DNA of 64,000 bases from Rugalucina vietnamica (Eukaryota > Mollusca > Bivalvia > Lucinida > Lucinidae): NCBI GenBank assembly GCA_964017185.1, contig OZ024870.1, forward strand, positions 29,907,621 to 29,971,620, read 5' to 3'. Under the pieces are notes generated by a model, which was not told the origin of the DNA, ran no database searches, and saw only the letters and a program-made list of their open reading frames with translations. Below, in pieces: positions 54,849 to 64,000 of the stretch (the stretch's first letter is position 1; each line of letters begins with the position of its first letter). A program made the translations under genes and the position numbers.

Positions 54849-55531
54849 ATGTCTCGGGCTAGCCAAAGAATTCAAATACCGGTGGATGTTGCATATGGGT
54901 CCTTGGCCCTGTTTACGACAGTTCTTCATAACATATTCCTGCTCTACCATGTAGACATTTTTGTGTCAGTTTATAAAATTGACAAGACATCATTCTGGGT
55001 CGGCGAAATAGTATTTCTGATCTGGAATTCATTTAACGACCCACTTTTTGGGTGGATCAGTGACAGAAAATATTTATCTTCTGGTGTCGGAAAAGATCAT
55101 TCCAAATTGAATATAATTCTAAAGCGTGTGAATGCCTTACATTGGACAGGGCCATTATTCGCTCTTTCATTCCTGTCCTTCTGGGTGAAATGGACATACC
55201 CAAGTGTTCAGTTTGTAATATGTTTGTGTTTATATGATGGATTTTTGACTATGGTAGACTTGCACCATTCGGCATTAATGGCTGACATTGCCGTATCGGC
55301 AGAAATAAGAACTAAGCTCAATTCTAGGTCATCACTATTCAGCATTATCGGCACAGCTTCAGTGTTCTTCTCTTATGCCGTATGGAACAAGGAGAACCTG
55401 GCATCATTCCGGATGTTCTGCTTGGTTCTGACGGTGATATCCTTATTTGGATTCTGGGTAATAACAACGCAGCTCAAAAAGGTGTTCAAGGAACAGACGG
55501 AATCATTGTCCCAGGAGGCCTCAGTTTTAAG
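54849..55531 (+). CDS. MFSD13A-like exon 1 (residues 1-227)
   Basis: ATG in AAAATGTCT. Donor AAG|GTAAAC in phase 2. Encodes the first half of the protein: five or six hydrophobic spans, the [11 protein letters not shown] loop, and a charged end ([14 protein letters not shown]). A large first coding exon without introns. Confidence 0.92.
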
Positions 55532-58500
55532 GTAAACTTCTTTTAATTTTCAGATTAGCTGAAAGTTGTTTTGTTTGCTGCCTGACTTTGGACGTGTATA
55601 ATACCTTGTCGTTCTGATTTTAATATTTTAGATTTAAGATGAATAACATGATCTTTAAAAATAAAAAAAACTTCAAGGTGAAGAATGAAAGGCAATCAAT
55701 AATGTCTCGTCATATGGTGAGTTGAAAAGGAAAATACTCTCATCCAGATGTTCAGGATGAAAAGTCTTCTTATTTGAATTAATGTATTGGATAGTATGTC
55801 AGTGAAGTATATCACAAGCAAAGCCAGTACCCACAATCTATATTTTGAAAAAAAAAAAAAGAAATTTTTTTCAACATAAAATTATCTCACATTTTATTAC
55901 AGCTGAAAAGGTTACTGTGTATTGCATGGGCAGGTTTTCATAACTGCATTTGAGCCGCCCCATGAGAAAACCAACAATCTGCATATGCGAAAACAAAGGC
56001 GCAGATCAGCTTCGCGGTAACCGCGAAGCTGATCAGCGCCTTTGTTTTCGCCACACGGATAGTACACTTCCTTTTCTTCTTAAATCCGAAATTTCAAGCT
56101 TCTAGCCTGCTTCTGTGACTGTACAACCAGATTTGTGTCGGACCTGTTCGGAAACCACATTGTTGGTTTTCTCACGAGACGGCTCATTTTTTTTTTGTTG
56201 TTGCAGTGAGTTTGTAGAAGAGTCTGAAAAGACGAAACTGAAGAACTTTATATGTCAGCTTTCATCACAAACAAACTTTATCTGGTTTGCTGCCATGAAT
56301 CTCATACAGGTAATAAATCGGCTGCCACATTGGAAAACCAACAATCTGCATAGGCAAAAACAAAGGCGCAGATCAGCTTCGCAGTAACTGCGAAGCTGAT
56401 CAGCACCTTTGTTTTCGCTACTCCGATAGTACAATCCCTCTTCTTAAATCCGAAATTTCAAGCTCTAGCTGTCATCTGTGGCTGTACAGCCCGGTTTGTG
56501 TCAGACCTGTTCAAAATCCACATTGTTGGTTTTCCCATGAGGTGGCTCAAATGGGCTGTGTCAGACTCAGTGCCTTTGTTTTCGCTTCACATATAGTATA
56601 ATTCGTCTTCTTAGTTCTTGAAATTCACATTTTTTTTTCAGGCTTCTAGCCTTTTCCATGACTATACAGGCCAGTTTGTGCCAGACATGGTTGGAGACCA
56701 GAAGACAGGTTTTCTTGCTCTGCTTAAATAAGCTGTATTTTGAAAAGACCTGCTTTAAGCAGTCTGCATTTAGGAAGTTTTGAAGGTACATGTACTTAAT
56801 TTGTAGTTATTTTCACATTCCTTGTGTAAGAAATGGCTCTATGATTTATGCATCGCTTTAATAAACTCACACATTACCTAATCTATCTGTTTTTCAGGTA
56901 TTTCACTGCCATTTTAACAGTAATTTTTTCCCACTGTTCCTGGAGAATCTATTGGGAGATTCCATTTCACCAGGATTCGGATCATTCTTACTAGGTAATG
57001 TATATCTCCTAATCCATATTGACCCATATTTGACGAACGGATTTTCCCATCATTATTACTTTGGTGAGCCCACTTTCATTATTAGGGGCATCAGGAGTGA
57101 TTTTGAATTTTTTATTATGTGACGCCACAGAACGCGGCGTCCCATCTGGGGCTATTCTGTTTGCCTATGTCCCATAAAAGGGACGCCAGGCTTAAATGAG
57201 TTAAGCTATCATTTTTATGCGCTATGGGCATAATTCTACTAAAATTAATATCAGGGTCAACAGGACCTTATACAGACTTAACATTGGCTCAATGGTAGGC
57301 TAGCTGCATATCATATTGAAGTAAACCTGAATTCCTAATGTTTGATACAGTTCCTTCTAAAAACATTTGTCAGAAAAAGGATTATGGCTACCCTACTAAA
57401 ATCCATTTGTAGTTATTGAAACAGCTTGACATGTATAATGCAAAATTGTGTCTATTCTTCTTACAGGGATTTCATTTGTAGCTCCCCATATCAACAATCT
57501 ATATTTTCTTGCCTTGTGTAGAAGACATGGGGTATACACTGTGATACAGTTTTTGTTTGGAGTCAAACTGGTGCTAAGTGTGATCATGTTTTTGGCGGGA
57601 CCAAATCATGTATGGTTGTTATGCATATTCATTGCCAGGTATGTACATTTAAACATCTTTGTGAGAAAACAAACATGTCGATCAACAACCTACATAAATC
57701 TGGCAATAAAGTTTGGTCACACCGTGTGTCTGGTGTGGGTTCGAGCCCGGCACTGGCCACATGTGAGACAAGCCAAGTTCTGCTTGCGGGTGTGCCAGGT
57801 GGTTTTTTTTGTGTTTCTCCCATTTTCGCCCACCTACTGATTGGCCCGTCTCATATGAGCTAAAATAATTTTGAAAGAGAAGTAAAACTGAATTGAAAAA
57901 ATAAATAAAGTTTGGTAGTTGGAGGCCAGACATTTCTGATTTTGGAAGTAACTGCACAGCTGATCAATGCCTTTCTTTTTAGCTACACGGGTAGTATAAT
58001 CCCACCTCTTCTTAAATACACAATTCCAAGCTTCTTGCCATCTATAACTGTACAGGCTGGTTTGTATTGAAATTGAGCCACTTAGGTAGCAACACCAGAT
58101 TCTGATGAGAACACCAAAGATGGTTCTCTAATATCCAAAGTCCATTTTATCAAAATCCAATCTTTGAAGGGCATTGTGTATGGAATTTCTTTTATAATTT
58201 TCCTGTGTCTCAGGTCCTTGTCTTCACCATTGAAGAGGAATCTCCCTATTGTACAATATGAGCCGCGTCATGAGAAAATGGGATATTTGGCTATGCGAAA
58301 ACAAAGGCGCAGATCAGCACCTTTGTTTTCGCTAAATGGAAAGTATGATTCCTCTTCTACTTATATCTAAAATTTAAAGCATCTAGCATTCTTCTGTAGC
58401 TGCACAGACCGGTTTAGAAGCCTCCGTGGTGCACTGGTGCAGTGGTTATGTCACTCGCCTTGTAAACCAGGGGTCGCAGGTTCGATCCCGGGCTTCTCCA

Positions 58501-59610
58501 GTCCGTCGGATGGGACTATAAACCAAGTTCCCGTCTCCATATGACCTAAGCTGTTGGTGAGACGTTAAACCCAAATCAACCAACCAACAGACCGGTTTGT
58601 GTCAGACCTGGTTGGAAACCCTGAAGACCGATTTTCTCACATCGCGGCTCATATCATGTCCCAGGAAGCAGTGGCTCTTTCCTGACATGACTGAAACATG
58701 GTTGATAGGGATGTTCGTCAACAACACAAACAAAACCATTAACCACTCCATCTGTACTGTATTGAATTTTAGAAATTTCATTATCTTTGAAATAACAATA
58801 TGGTTTTATATTTCAGTAATCGTGTCTTTACCGAGGGCACCTGTAAATTGCTCAACTTAGTGATCTCCGACCTGGTTGATGAAGATTATGTTATCCACAA
58901 CAGAAACCAGGCTGTTTCGGCCCTGATGTTCGGAACTTCTGCCTTGCTGTCAAAACCAGGTCAGACGCTAGCTCCATTGATCGGTACCTGGCTTCTTGCT
59001 CAACAAACAGGTATAGTGAATATTGATTTATAGTTGATATTTTACATTTTCTTTTAGCAGATAAACTGCATTTTTACCTCTAATAATTTTTCAAGTCCCC
59101 GGACTAAGGGATTTTCCTACTGTTGATCCATGACTTTGGGAAACAAAGCGAGTTTATGTCTGGATGAAAAATTATTTAAACTTTGGATGAAATTACTATA
59201 CAGAAACCCAGACTTCCTATATTCATATGTCTGTTGCTAGTGTTGGTAGGCTTGGCATTGTATATTTTATAGTCTTTGTGTCAAGTTAACAGTCATAAGA
59301 AGTAAATCTTTAGAATTTAGTGACATTTCAATACTTCTGCCTGTAGTGTAATCATGTTTCCAATGTTGATCTTTCTTTTCCAACAGGTCATGACATTTTC
59401 CAGTCTGGTAGGGATTTAGGCTCAATCAAGGCCGACTCCTCCTCCCCCGACCACAGCTCCTACAGAGAGGGGTGTTTCAACATTCTGGTATATGTACCTA
59501 TAGTCTGTGCCATACTTCAGTTACTGGTCTGGGCAAAGTTTACACTGCACGGCAAGAGATTACAAAGCATCAAGGCTGCTAGGTTGGATACTCTCTTCTC
59601 ACATGTTTAA
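54849..59610 (+). CDS. MFSD13A/TMEM180-like membrane transporter gene, 6 exons, 490 aa
   Basis: The spliced product is a multi-pass membrane protein of the MFSD13A (TMEM180) family, a major-facilitator-like group whose substrate is not established. Coding joins: 54849-55531, 56207-56309, 56898-56994, 57467-57638, 58817-59010, 59387-59610. All phases agree. Family hallmarks visible: [26 protein letters not shown] (63-73, the MFS loop 2-3 type motif), [63 protein letters not shown] and [14 protein letters not shown]. Many 18-22 residue hydrophobic segments imply roughly 11-12 membrane passes. The length is close to the vertebrate protein. Introns carry several MITE and SINE insertions. Identity is from recall of family motifs and is strong. 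Confidence 0.92.
55815..55943 (+). mobile_element. family 2 half element in intron 1
   Basis: AGTACCCACAATCTATATTT TG, an A run and TATTGCATGGGCAGGTTTTC ATAA match the right half of family 2. The left half is missing. Confidence 0.6.
55952..56185 (+). mobile_element. foldback MITE family 1, copy p, 21 bp before exon 2
   Basis: GAGCCGCCCCATGAGAAAACC start, CTCACGAGACGGCTC end, ATTT on both flanks. Perfect core CTTCGCGGTAACCGCGAAG. Its right end abuts the polypyrimidine tract and CAG acceptor of exon 2. Confidence 0.9.
56207..56309 (+). CDS. MFSD13A-like exon 2 (residues 228-262)
   Basis: Acceptor TTGTTGTTGCAG, donor CAG|GTAATA. Encodes [20 protein letters not shown] and [13 protein letters not shown]. 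Skipping this 103-nt exon would shift the reading frame. Confidence 0.92.
56319..56548 (+). mobile_element. foldback MITE family 1, copy q, 9 bp after exon 2
   Basis: CGGCTGCCACATTGGAAAACC start, CCCATGAGGTGGCTC end, AAAT on both flanks. Perfect core CTTCGCAGTAACTGCGAAG. Same orientation as copy p on the other side of the exon. Confidence 0.9.
56549..56730 (+). mobile_element. family 1 partial copy r
   Basis: Only the right half remains: CAGTGCCTTTGTTTTCGCTT, CAGGCTTCTAGCC, GACTATACAGGCCAGTTTGT and GAAGACAGGTTTTCTTGCTC. It follows copy q directly. Confidence 0.65.
56898..56994 (+). CDS. MFSD13A-like exon 3 (residues 263-294)
   Basis: Acceptor TGTTTTTCAG, donor CTAG|GTAATG in phase 1. Encodes [19 protein letters not shown], one of the most conserved family segments, then [13 protein letters not shown]. 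Confidence 0.93.
57017..57205 (-). mobile_element. foldback MITE family 3, minus orientation
   Basis: Starts ATTGACCCATATTTGACGAA CGGATT and ends GGGACGCCAGGCTTAAATGA GTTAA. The centre retains GCGGCGTCCCATCTGGGGCT ATTCTGTTTGC. It begins 22 bases after the exon 3 donor. Confidence 0.72.
57467..57638 (+). CDS. MFSD13A-like exon 4 (residues 295-352)
   Basis: Acceptor CTTCTTACAG, donor CCAG|GTATGT. Encodes [20 protein letters not shown], a membrane span [14 protein letters not shown] and LLCIFIA. Open reading continues past the donor, but only as repeat sequence. Confidence 0.93.
57715..57905 (+). mobile_element. 5'-truncated SINE (GTGTGGGTTCGAGCC family)
   Basis: GTGTGGGTTCGAGCCCGGCA CTGGCCACATGTGAGACAAG CCAAGTTCTGCTTG, CACCTACTGATTGGCCCGTC and a tail AACTGAATTGAAAAAATAAA match the full copy at 63614. 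The tRNA-like 5' part is missing. Confidence 0.72.
57945..58072 (+). mobile_element. family 1 partial copy w
   Basis: AACTGCACAGCTGATCAATG CCTTTC, CTACACGGGTAGTATAATCC and CTGTACAGGCTGGTTTGTAT correspond to the right half of family 1. The core is of the GCACAG variant type. Confidence 0.6.
58260..58650 (+). mobile_element. foldback MITE family 1, copy s, split by a SINE
   Basis: GAGCCGCGTCATGAGAAAAT start and TCACATCGCGGCTC end, ATAT on both flanks. One palindrome arm is deleted (GGCGCAGATCAGCACCTTTG). A tRNA-derived SINE is inserted at the GACCGGTTT site of the right half. Confidence 0.82.
58416..58586 (+). mobile_element. tRNA-derived SINE with 12-bp TSD
   Basis: Head: AGAAGCCTCCGTGG...box A TGCAGTGGTTATG, TTGTAAACC, box B GGTTCGATCC, closing GGCTTCTCC. 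AGAAGCC pairs with GGCTTCT as an acceptor stem would. Body: TCCGTCGGATGGGACTATAA. Tail: GAGACGTTAAACC and CAACCAACC. ACAGACCGGTTT occurs at 58404-58415 and 58587-58598. The anticodon arm is not tRNA-like enough for a functional gene. Confidence 0.85.
58655..58740 (+). repeat. possible SINE body fragment
   Basis: TTTCCTGACATGACTGAAAC and TTGATAGGGATGTTCGTCAA resemble the tail part of the SINE at 36392-36580 (TGTCCTGACATGACTGAAAA). Confidence 0.3.
58817..59010 (+). CDS. MFSD13A-like exon 5 (residues 352-417)
   Basis: Acceptor TATATTTCAG, donor ACAG|GTATAG in phase 1. Encodes [54 protein letters not shown] and [11 protein letters not shown]. Confidence 0.94.
59387..59610 (+). CDS. MFSD13A-like exon 6, C-terminus (residues 417-490)
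   Basis: Acceptor CTTTTCCAACAG and a TAA stop. Encodes [20 protein letters not shown], a last membrane span [19 protein letters not shown] and a basic tail [18 protein letters not shown]. Confidence 0.92.
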
Positions 59611-59944
59611 TTGTATACCAGGCCATGAGGCCCCGATGTTATAAAATATTTTTCATGCTCAACTCAGCTGAGAACAAAATGAAATGAAAACTACACATAC
59701 TTGTGAATAGTTTTTTAAAAAAACTACTTGTGAATAGTTAATTGATGGGATTCATGGGTTTAAATGAAGAAAGCTTCTCTGACATTTGTCTTATTCATAA
59801 ACATTGAATTGCCAACAATGTTGCCATTTTAAAACGAAAGAGCAATTTCATCTTCAGCTGAGTTGATAGCATGAAAATGTTCTATTACCTTTGACACAGA
59901 TCATGTAGAACTATTTTGCCATCGTACTAGTATCAGCATTGTTT

Positions 59945-60179
59945 GAGCCACCGCGTGGGAAAACCCAACAATCTGCATAGGCGAAAACAAAGGCGCAGAT
60001 CAGCTTCGCGGTAACCGCGAAGCTGATCAGCGCCTTTGTTTTCACTACACGGATAGTACAATTCCTCTACTATCTAAATCCGAAATTTCAAGCTTCTAGC
60101 CTGCCTCTATGACTGTACAGGCTGGTTTGTGTCAGACCTGTTCGGAAACCACATTGTTTGTTTTCCCACGAGTCGGCTC
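59945..60179 (+). mobile_element. foldback MITE family 1, copy t
   Basis: GAGCCACCGCGTGGGAAAACC start, CCCACGAGTCGGCTC end, GTTT on both flanks. The core CTTCGCGGTAACCGCGAAG and outer arms GCGAAAACAAAGGCGC/GCGCCTTTGTTTTC are almost perfectly paired. Confidence 0.92.
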
Positions 60180-60712
60180 GTTTTATGTGTTCATCTAATG
60201 TTACATCAATTGTCTGATTTTCTGGATGATTACAGTAAACCCTTAGGTGTCGGAAAATACTTAAATTTTACAGTACATGTACTTTGCATTTGAAACCAAA
60301 GATTGCCACAAACAGCATATATTTATAAAATCAAATATTGGCTTAGAGCATAGTTGGAGGCTTTGTTACAATTTTTTACTTAATTTGTTTGATTAGATAA
60401 TTTCAGTGCTCCTTTCATATTTCTATGCTCAGTAAAGCTGCGAAGAAGCTTTACGCTACTCTAATTGCACATAACTTTGTATTGGTAATGTTAATGTTGC
60501 TCATGTTAATTTATATTGTTAATTCTGTTGCCAGTTACTGTTGATGTTATTTATGATAGTTTCAAGTTTATTACTGTTAGCTGTTTTTACCAATTAATTT
60601 CTGAAAAGTACATGTAGAATTGCATTGCTTCATGTAGGGTAGATGTATAAGGCAATACAAAAACTGTCTGGTAAAACTGACACCACTAGAAAGCTAGCAT
60701 AACATAATAGAA

Positions 60713-60718
60713 AATAAA
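60713..60718 (+). terminator. candidate poly(A) signal of MFSD13A-like gene
   Basis: AATAAA in AGAAAATAAAAATC, about 1.1 kb after the stop. It is the first good hexamer after the coding end that I see. Not confirmed. Confidence 0.3.
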
Positions 60719-60826
60719 AATCTGATTTGAATATAAAAAAAATTATAAATGTTTTATAAAATGCTAATTGCAGATACCGTGCCAAATTTTAGGTAGGTCT
60801 TATTCCTAATCAAAGGTTATTGAACA

Positions 60827-61376
60827 ACCAGTTATCGAGAGACAACCAACGCGACTGAGAATAACCAGTGCAGATGAAATCAATAAGCAACAATAGTAGG
60901 GAGAAAATACCTGTCTGGGAACAGCCTGGAACATTCTATGTTCGGGTGGGGCTATATCCGCGGCTGTGTTCCATTACTTGGTATTCTCCTCCAATAAAAT
61001 CAACCAATCAGCAAGGTTGTAGCAGAAGTAGTTGCAGAAATCCAAGGGAGCCTTCTCGCCATTTGATTGGTCAGTATTCTTCATTTGGGCATTTCTTAGC
61101 TATAGCCGCAGAAGTGCTTTTTAGCATGGTCCTGGCTATAGCTCCAGCCACAGCTGTTCGGATGAGGCTATAGCCTTGGCTATATCCACAAGGGAACTCC
61201 GTCTCTGTGATGAACTGTTGATAATCCTCACAATTAAGGGCATACCAGTATACTGGCAAAAAGGATCTGTCATAAGTTATTCCTGGACAGGTGTTTACAT
61301 TCTACAACCTTATAATGATTAATAATAATTATATTGACTGTTCTCAGTTGGGTTGGCTGCCTCTGGATAACCGGTG
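60827..61376. mobile_element. foldback MITE family 4, expanded by internal sequence
   Basis: The left arm CCAGTTATCGAGAGACAACC AACGCGACTGAGAATAACC is matched in reverse by GACTGTTCTCAGTTGGGTTG GCTGCCTCTGGATAACCGG. Between CTGTCTGGGAACAGCC and TTCCTGGACAGGTG lies about 340 bases with repeated GGCTATAGC words (60945-61180), perhaps another insertion. Confidence 0.55.
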
Positions 61377-61426
61377 TTTTGACAGCTTATTGAATTGGGT
61401 TGGTCCTGTCATACAGTTGAACAGAT

Positions 61427-61660
61427 GAGTTGCATCATGAGAAAACCAACAATGTGGTTTCCAAACAGGTGAGACACAAACTGAGCTGTACAAGCACTGA
61501 AAATGACTAAAGGCTGGAAATTTTGGATTTACAAAGTAGAAGAAATGTACTATCCTTGTAGCGAAAACAAAGGCGCTGATCTGCTTTGCAGTTACTGTGA
61601 AGCTGAACTGCGCCTTTGTTTTCGCATATGCGAAATGTCGGTTTTCTCATTACGCGGCTC
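61427..61660 (-). mobile_element. foldback MITE family 1, copy u
   Basis: GAGTTGCATCATGAGAAAACC start, CATTACGCGGCTC end. The core CTTTGCAGTTACTGTGAAG is partly unpaired. Minus orientation. Confidence 0.82.
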
Positions 61661-61763
61661 AGTGTATGTTTGATGATTGTTAGTAGATACATTTGATATT
61701 TCGTCATAAAAACTGATTAATGAGTGCTCAAGATTTGCACCATCATTGTTATCATCTTGAATG

Positions 61764-61926
61764 GCACAGCCATAGGACATTGACGTTATATGTCTACAAG
61801 CAAACTAAATGGTCTAAAATGCCCTAAAACCCCTTTGTCCGAGTCGCTCAGCGATTCAGAAATACAGTTTCTAGGGGATTTGTGGCTATTTATTTTACAC
61901 GTTAAACGTCAATGTCCTGTGGGCAC
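61764..61926. mobile_element. 163-bp palindromic element
   Basis: GGCACAGCCATAGGACATTG ACGTTATA at the left is inverted at the right as GTTAAACGTCAATGTCCTGT GGGCAC. No second copy was found in the window. Confidence 0.5.
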
Positions 61927-62333
61927 AACACGAAAAATTATCATACTCTGATGATCATCAAATTTCCTACACATTACATTGTATCTGTTTAACTGACAAT
62001 TTTCACTTTATAAGTTTTAACTTATTTTGCCATATACCTGGTAGGCCTATTTTGAATTTTTAAGACTGTATATAGTGTTTTATGTTAATGATACGTGCAG
62101 TTTTATTTATTTGTTGGCTATTTATTTGATTTGATCCTTTACTTAGACAGTTGACAGCTGAGGTCATGCATGGTCGGTCATTTGTCCTAAACACAATTCC
62201 AGACAAAAATACCAGAGGCAGATGACCTTTACTTTTGCCATTGATGAAAACTTATCTTTTAATCAGAAGAAGAATAGCCATAGAAATATTTTGCTGACCA
62301 ATTCATCATGAAAGATTATGCCAGTCGTTTGGG
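61927..62333. other. spacer, nothing recognised
   Basis: AT-rich, without assigned content. Confidence 0.3.
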
Positions 62334-62562
62334 TTAACTCATTTAATCCTGGCGTCCCTTTTGTGGGACATAGGCAAACAGAATAGCCCCAGATGTGACG
62401 CTGCAGAACGCGGCGTCCCATCTGGGGCTATTCTGTTTGCTTAGAGAATTTTCATCGAAAAATTGAATAAAATCTAAAAATCACACCTATGCCCCTAAGA
62501 ACTGAAGTGGACTCACCCAAATGATAATGATGGGAAAATCCATTTGTCAAATATGGGGTAAT
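62334..62562 (+). mobile_element. foldback MITE family 3, best copy
   Basis: TTAACTCATTTAATCCTGGC GTCCC start. Perfectly paired arms GGCAAACAGAATAGCCCCAG ATG and CATCTGGGGCTATTCTGTTT GC around TGACGCTGCAGAACGCGGCG. The tail CTCACCCAAATGATAATGAT GGGAAAATCCATTTGTCAAA TATGG is shared with 16500 and 40050. Confidence 0.8.
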
Positions 62563-62928
62563 GATAAGTCTGGTTTGATACAACATAGGATATTCTACCA
62601 ACCAAGCTTCTGCACATGTCCATGTTTTTTGTGTTTTTTTTTTCTCTAAAAAGCAGTATAAAAGTGCTTGTATTTTAGCAGTGCTTTCTAAATGGATTGC
62701 TTGTTTACATTCATTGTTCTTAGTTGATAGACACATCATTACTCTGAATTTAATAAAACATTTCAATACACACAGTGAAATAAGTTCATGACGAAAAGTA
62801 TCAGAACAAAAAACAGAGCTTGTATATTTCCTCACATTCTATTTCACAAATCATATTCAATCTGACAGTAGTTTTTATTGAATTAGAGAATTTTTATATT
62901 GCCATTTTTGCTGTTGTTTTAAATAAAT

Positions 62929-62962
<34 letters not shown>

Positions 62963-63101
62963 TCAACAGTCATGACAGCCATTTTTTACAATCAATTTTT
63001 TGTTCACATGTAGATGCTTTTCAAAGCTTGAAATTCTTGGAATGCCACATTATTAACGATACATCATACTTAAATTGATAAAAAAACAACAGATTACAGG
63101 T
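62563..63101. other. spacer with long T run
   Basis: A run of about 31 T residues at 62930-62960. No coding block or repeat family recognised. Confidence 0.4.
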
Positions 63102-63165
63102 ACAGGCACTGCTGTTATGATAATTATGAAATTTTTAAATTTCATATCATATCAGCAGTGCCTGT
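63102..63165. repeat. 64-base near-perfect hairpin
   Basis: ACAGGCACTGCTGTTATGAT AATTATGAAATTT pairs with AAATTTCATATCATATCAGC AGTGCCTGT, with a few mismatches near the middle of the arms. Confidence 0.75.
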
Positions 63166-63447
63166 TTAAGGTCAGCAGAAGTTACACATTTCTGTACGTA
63201 GGCAAAAGGCTGGTTTTCTCCTATACCTTAATGCCTGTAGACAGCAAGTTTCAAAATCATTAAATGTAAAATTATTTCATTTTTTTTTGTTTCCGGCATT
63301 ATTTGTCACTCAGGTGTTCAGTTATGGTATTCGTGTTTATCATTTTCCAAATCAATTGGTATAGGCAAATAGTATAGAAGAGCTTTTTGATTGGTGAATT
63401 GATGCTTTTTACTCTAATAAGATCCATTACAAATGGTCTTAAAATTT

Positions 63448-63933
63448 GTGCCACATCATGAGAAAACCAACAATGTGGTTTTTGAACATGTCCGACACAA
63501 ACCAAGCTGTTCAAGCACAGATGGCTAGAGGCTGGAAATTTTGGATTAAGAAAGTAGAGAAGTACTATAAACAAAGGCGCTGATCATCTTCATAGCTTCG
63601 CAAAGCTGATCTGGGGCGGCCCCCGTGGCCGAGTGGTTAAGAGCGCTGATATTTCATTACTGCACTTAACCATTCGATCATCTCACCGCTGTGTCTTGTG
63701 TGGGTTCGAGCCCCGCTCTGGCCACATGTGAGACAAGCCAAGTTCTGCTTGAGGGTGTGTCAGGTGGTTTTTCTCGGGGTTCTCCCGTTTTCGCCCCACC
63801 TACTGATTGGCCCGTCTCATATGAGCTGAAAAAATCTTGAAAGGGACGTTAAACTGAATCCAAAAAAAAAAAAAGCTGATCTGCGCCTTTGTTTTTGGAT
63901 ATGCAAAATGTTGGTTTTCTCATGACGCGGCCC
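63448..63933 (-). mobile_element. foldback MITE family 1, copy v, split by a SINE
   Basis: GTGCCACATCATGAGAAAACC start and CATGACGCGGCCC end, ATTT on both flanks. The SINE at 63614 is inserted next to the palindrome centre, at AAAGCTGATCTG. Confidence 0.82.
63614..63871 (+). mobile_element. full-length tRNA-derived SINE with 12-bp TSD and A tail
   Basis: Head with box A GTGGCCGAGTGGTTAAGAGC and box B GGGTTCGAGCC, serine/leucine-tRNA-like with a long variable region. The body includes CACATGTGAGACAAGCCAAG and CACCTACTGATTGGCCCGTC, and the tail reads GGGACGTTAAACTGAATCC followed by A residues. AAAGCTGATCTG occurs at 63602-63613 and 63872-63883. The distorted anticodon region and A tail exclude a functional tRNA. 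Confidence 0.88.
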
Positions 63934-64000
63934 ATTTATGAATACATCAGTCATTGTTGCGTGTGTTCAAACAGCAATTGTTTGAAAATCATTGATTGTT

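Larger units (their letters stand above)
59611..60718 (+). other. probable 3' UTR of MFSD13A-like gene
   Basis: Non-coding from the stop to a candidate AATAAA at 60713-60718. It contains family 1 copy t. The extent is inferred. Confidence 0.35.

Noticed and set aside
57639-57840. read-through extension of MFSD13A-like exon 4
   Set aside because: The frame continues past a good GTATGT donor only into intron and SINE sequence. The family continues SNRVFTEG, found in exon 5.
58416-58500. functional tRNA-Thr gene
   Set aside because: Acceptor-like pairing exists, but a SINE body, AACC tail and target duplications show a retroposon.
63614-63725. functional type II tRNA (Ser/Leu)
   Set aside because: The anticodon region is distorted, and the unit carries a SINE body, A tail and 12-bp target duplications.

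Overview
The window is eukaryotic nuclear DNA: AT-rich, with spliced genes on the plus strand, GT-AG introns and a very dense load of short transposons. The repeat types suggest a bivalve mollusc: AAGGTCA-rich tandem-repeat elements with TATGTCCCCCCAACCG ends, GAGCCGC...GAAAACC foldback elements, and tRNA-derived SINEs ending in GACGTTAAAC. The species call is inference; I could not search.

Two protein-coding host genes are clear. The first, at 11203-34870 (+), is a hexokinase with a single catalytic half: ten coding exons, 516 residues, all splice phases consistent. A second possible first exon lies inside the 15.6 kb intron 1 (19836-19991). It ends in the same splice phase, so it would give a hexokinase isoform with a different, basic, serine-containing N-terminus. 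The second gene, at 54849-59610 (+), is an MFSD13A/TMEM180-like multi-pass membrane protein: six coding exons, 490 residues. Its 103-nt exon 2 sits between two copies of the same hairpin transposon, 21 bases upstream and 9 bases downstream.

Layout. 1-2888: a DNA element with about 840-base terminal inverted repeats and a 173-codon ORF of unknown function. 3199-7520: a tandem-repeat element (units of about 470 bp) interrupted by a second one made of fourteen 151-bp units that carry nuclear-receptor-like half-sites. 7796-10223: hairpin elements. 11203-35860: the hexokinase gene, its introns filled with a mariner remnant, satellite-like arrays and hairpin elements. 36392-44400: mostly hairpin families, SINEs and a degenerate array of about 160-200 bp units. 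45739-48085: a CR1/Jockey-like non-LTR retrotransposon with a 691-codon open reverse transcriptase frame. 48303-50390: a Mutator-like element flanked by 10-bp direct repeats, containing a smaller MITE and a hAT deletion derivative that still encodes a BED-finger-like segment. 52029-52914: a small TIR element and a possible orphan exon. 54849-60718: the MFSD13A-like gene. 60827-64000: further nested repeats.

At least 22 copies or fragments belong to one foldback family of about 235 bp. Thirteen copies show clean 4-bp target duplications, and the two arms of the central palindrome change together between copies. No rRNA, functional tRNA, CRISPR array or prokaryotic feature was found.
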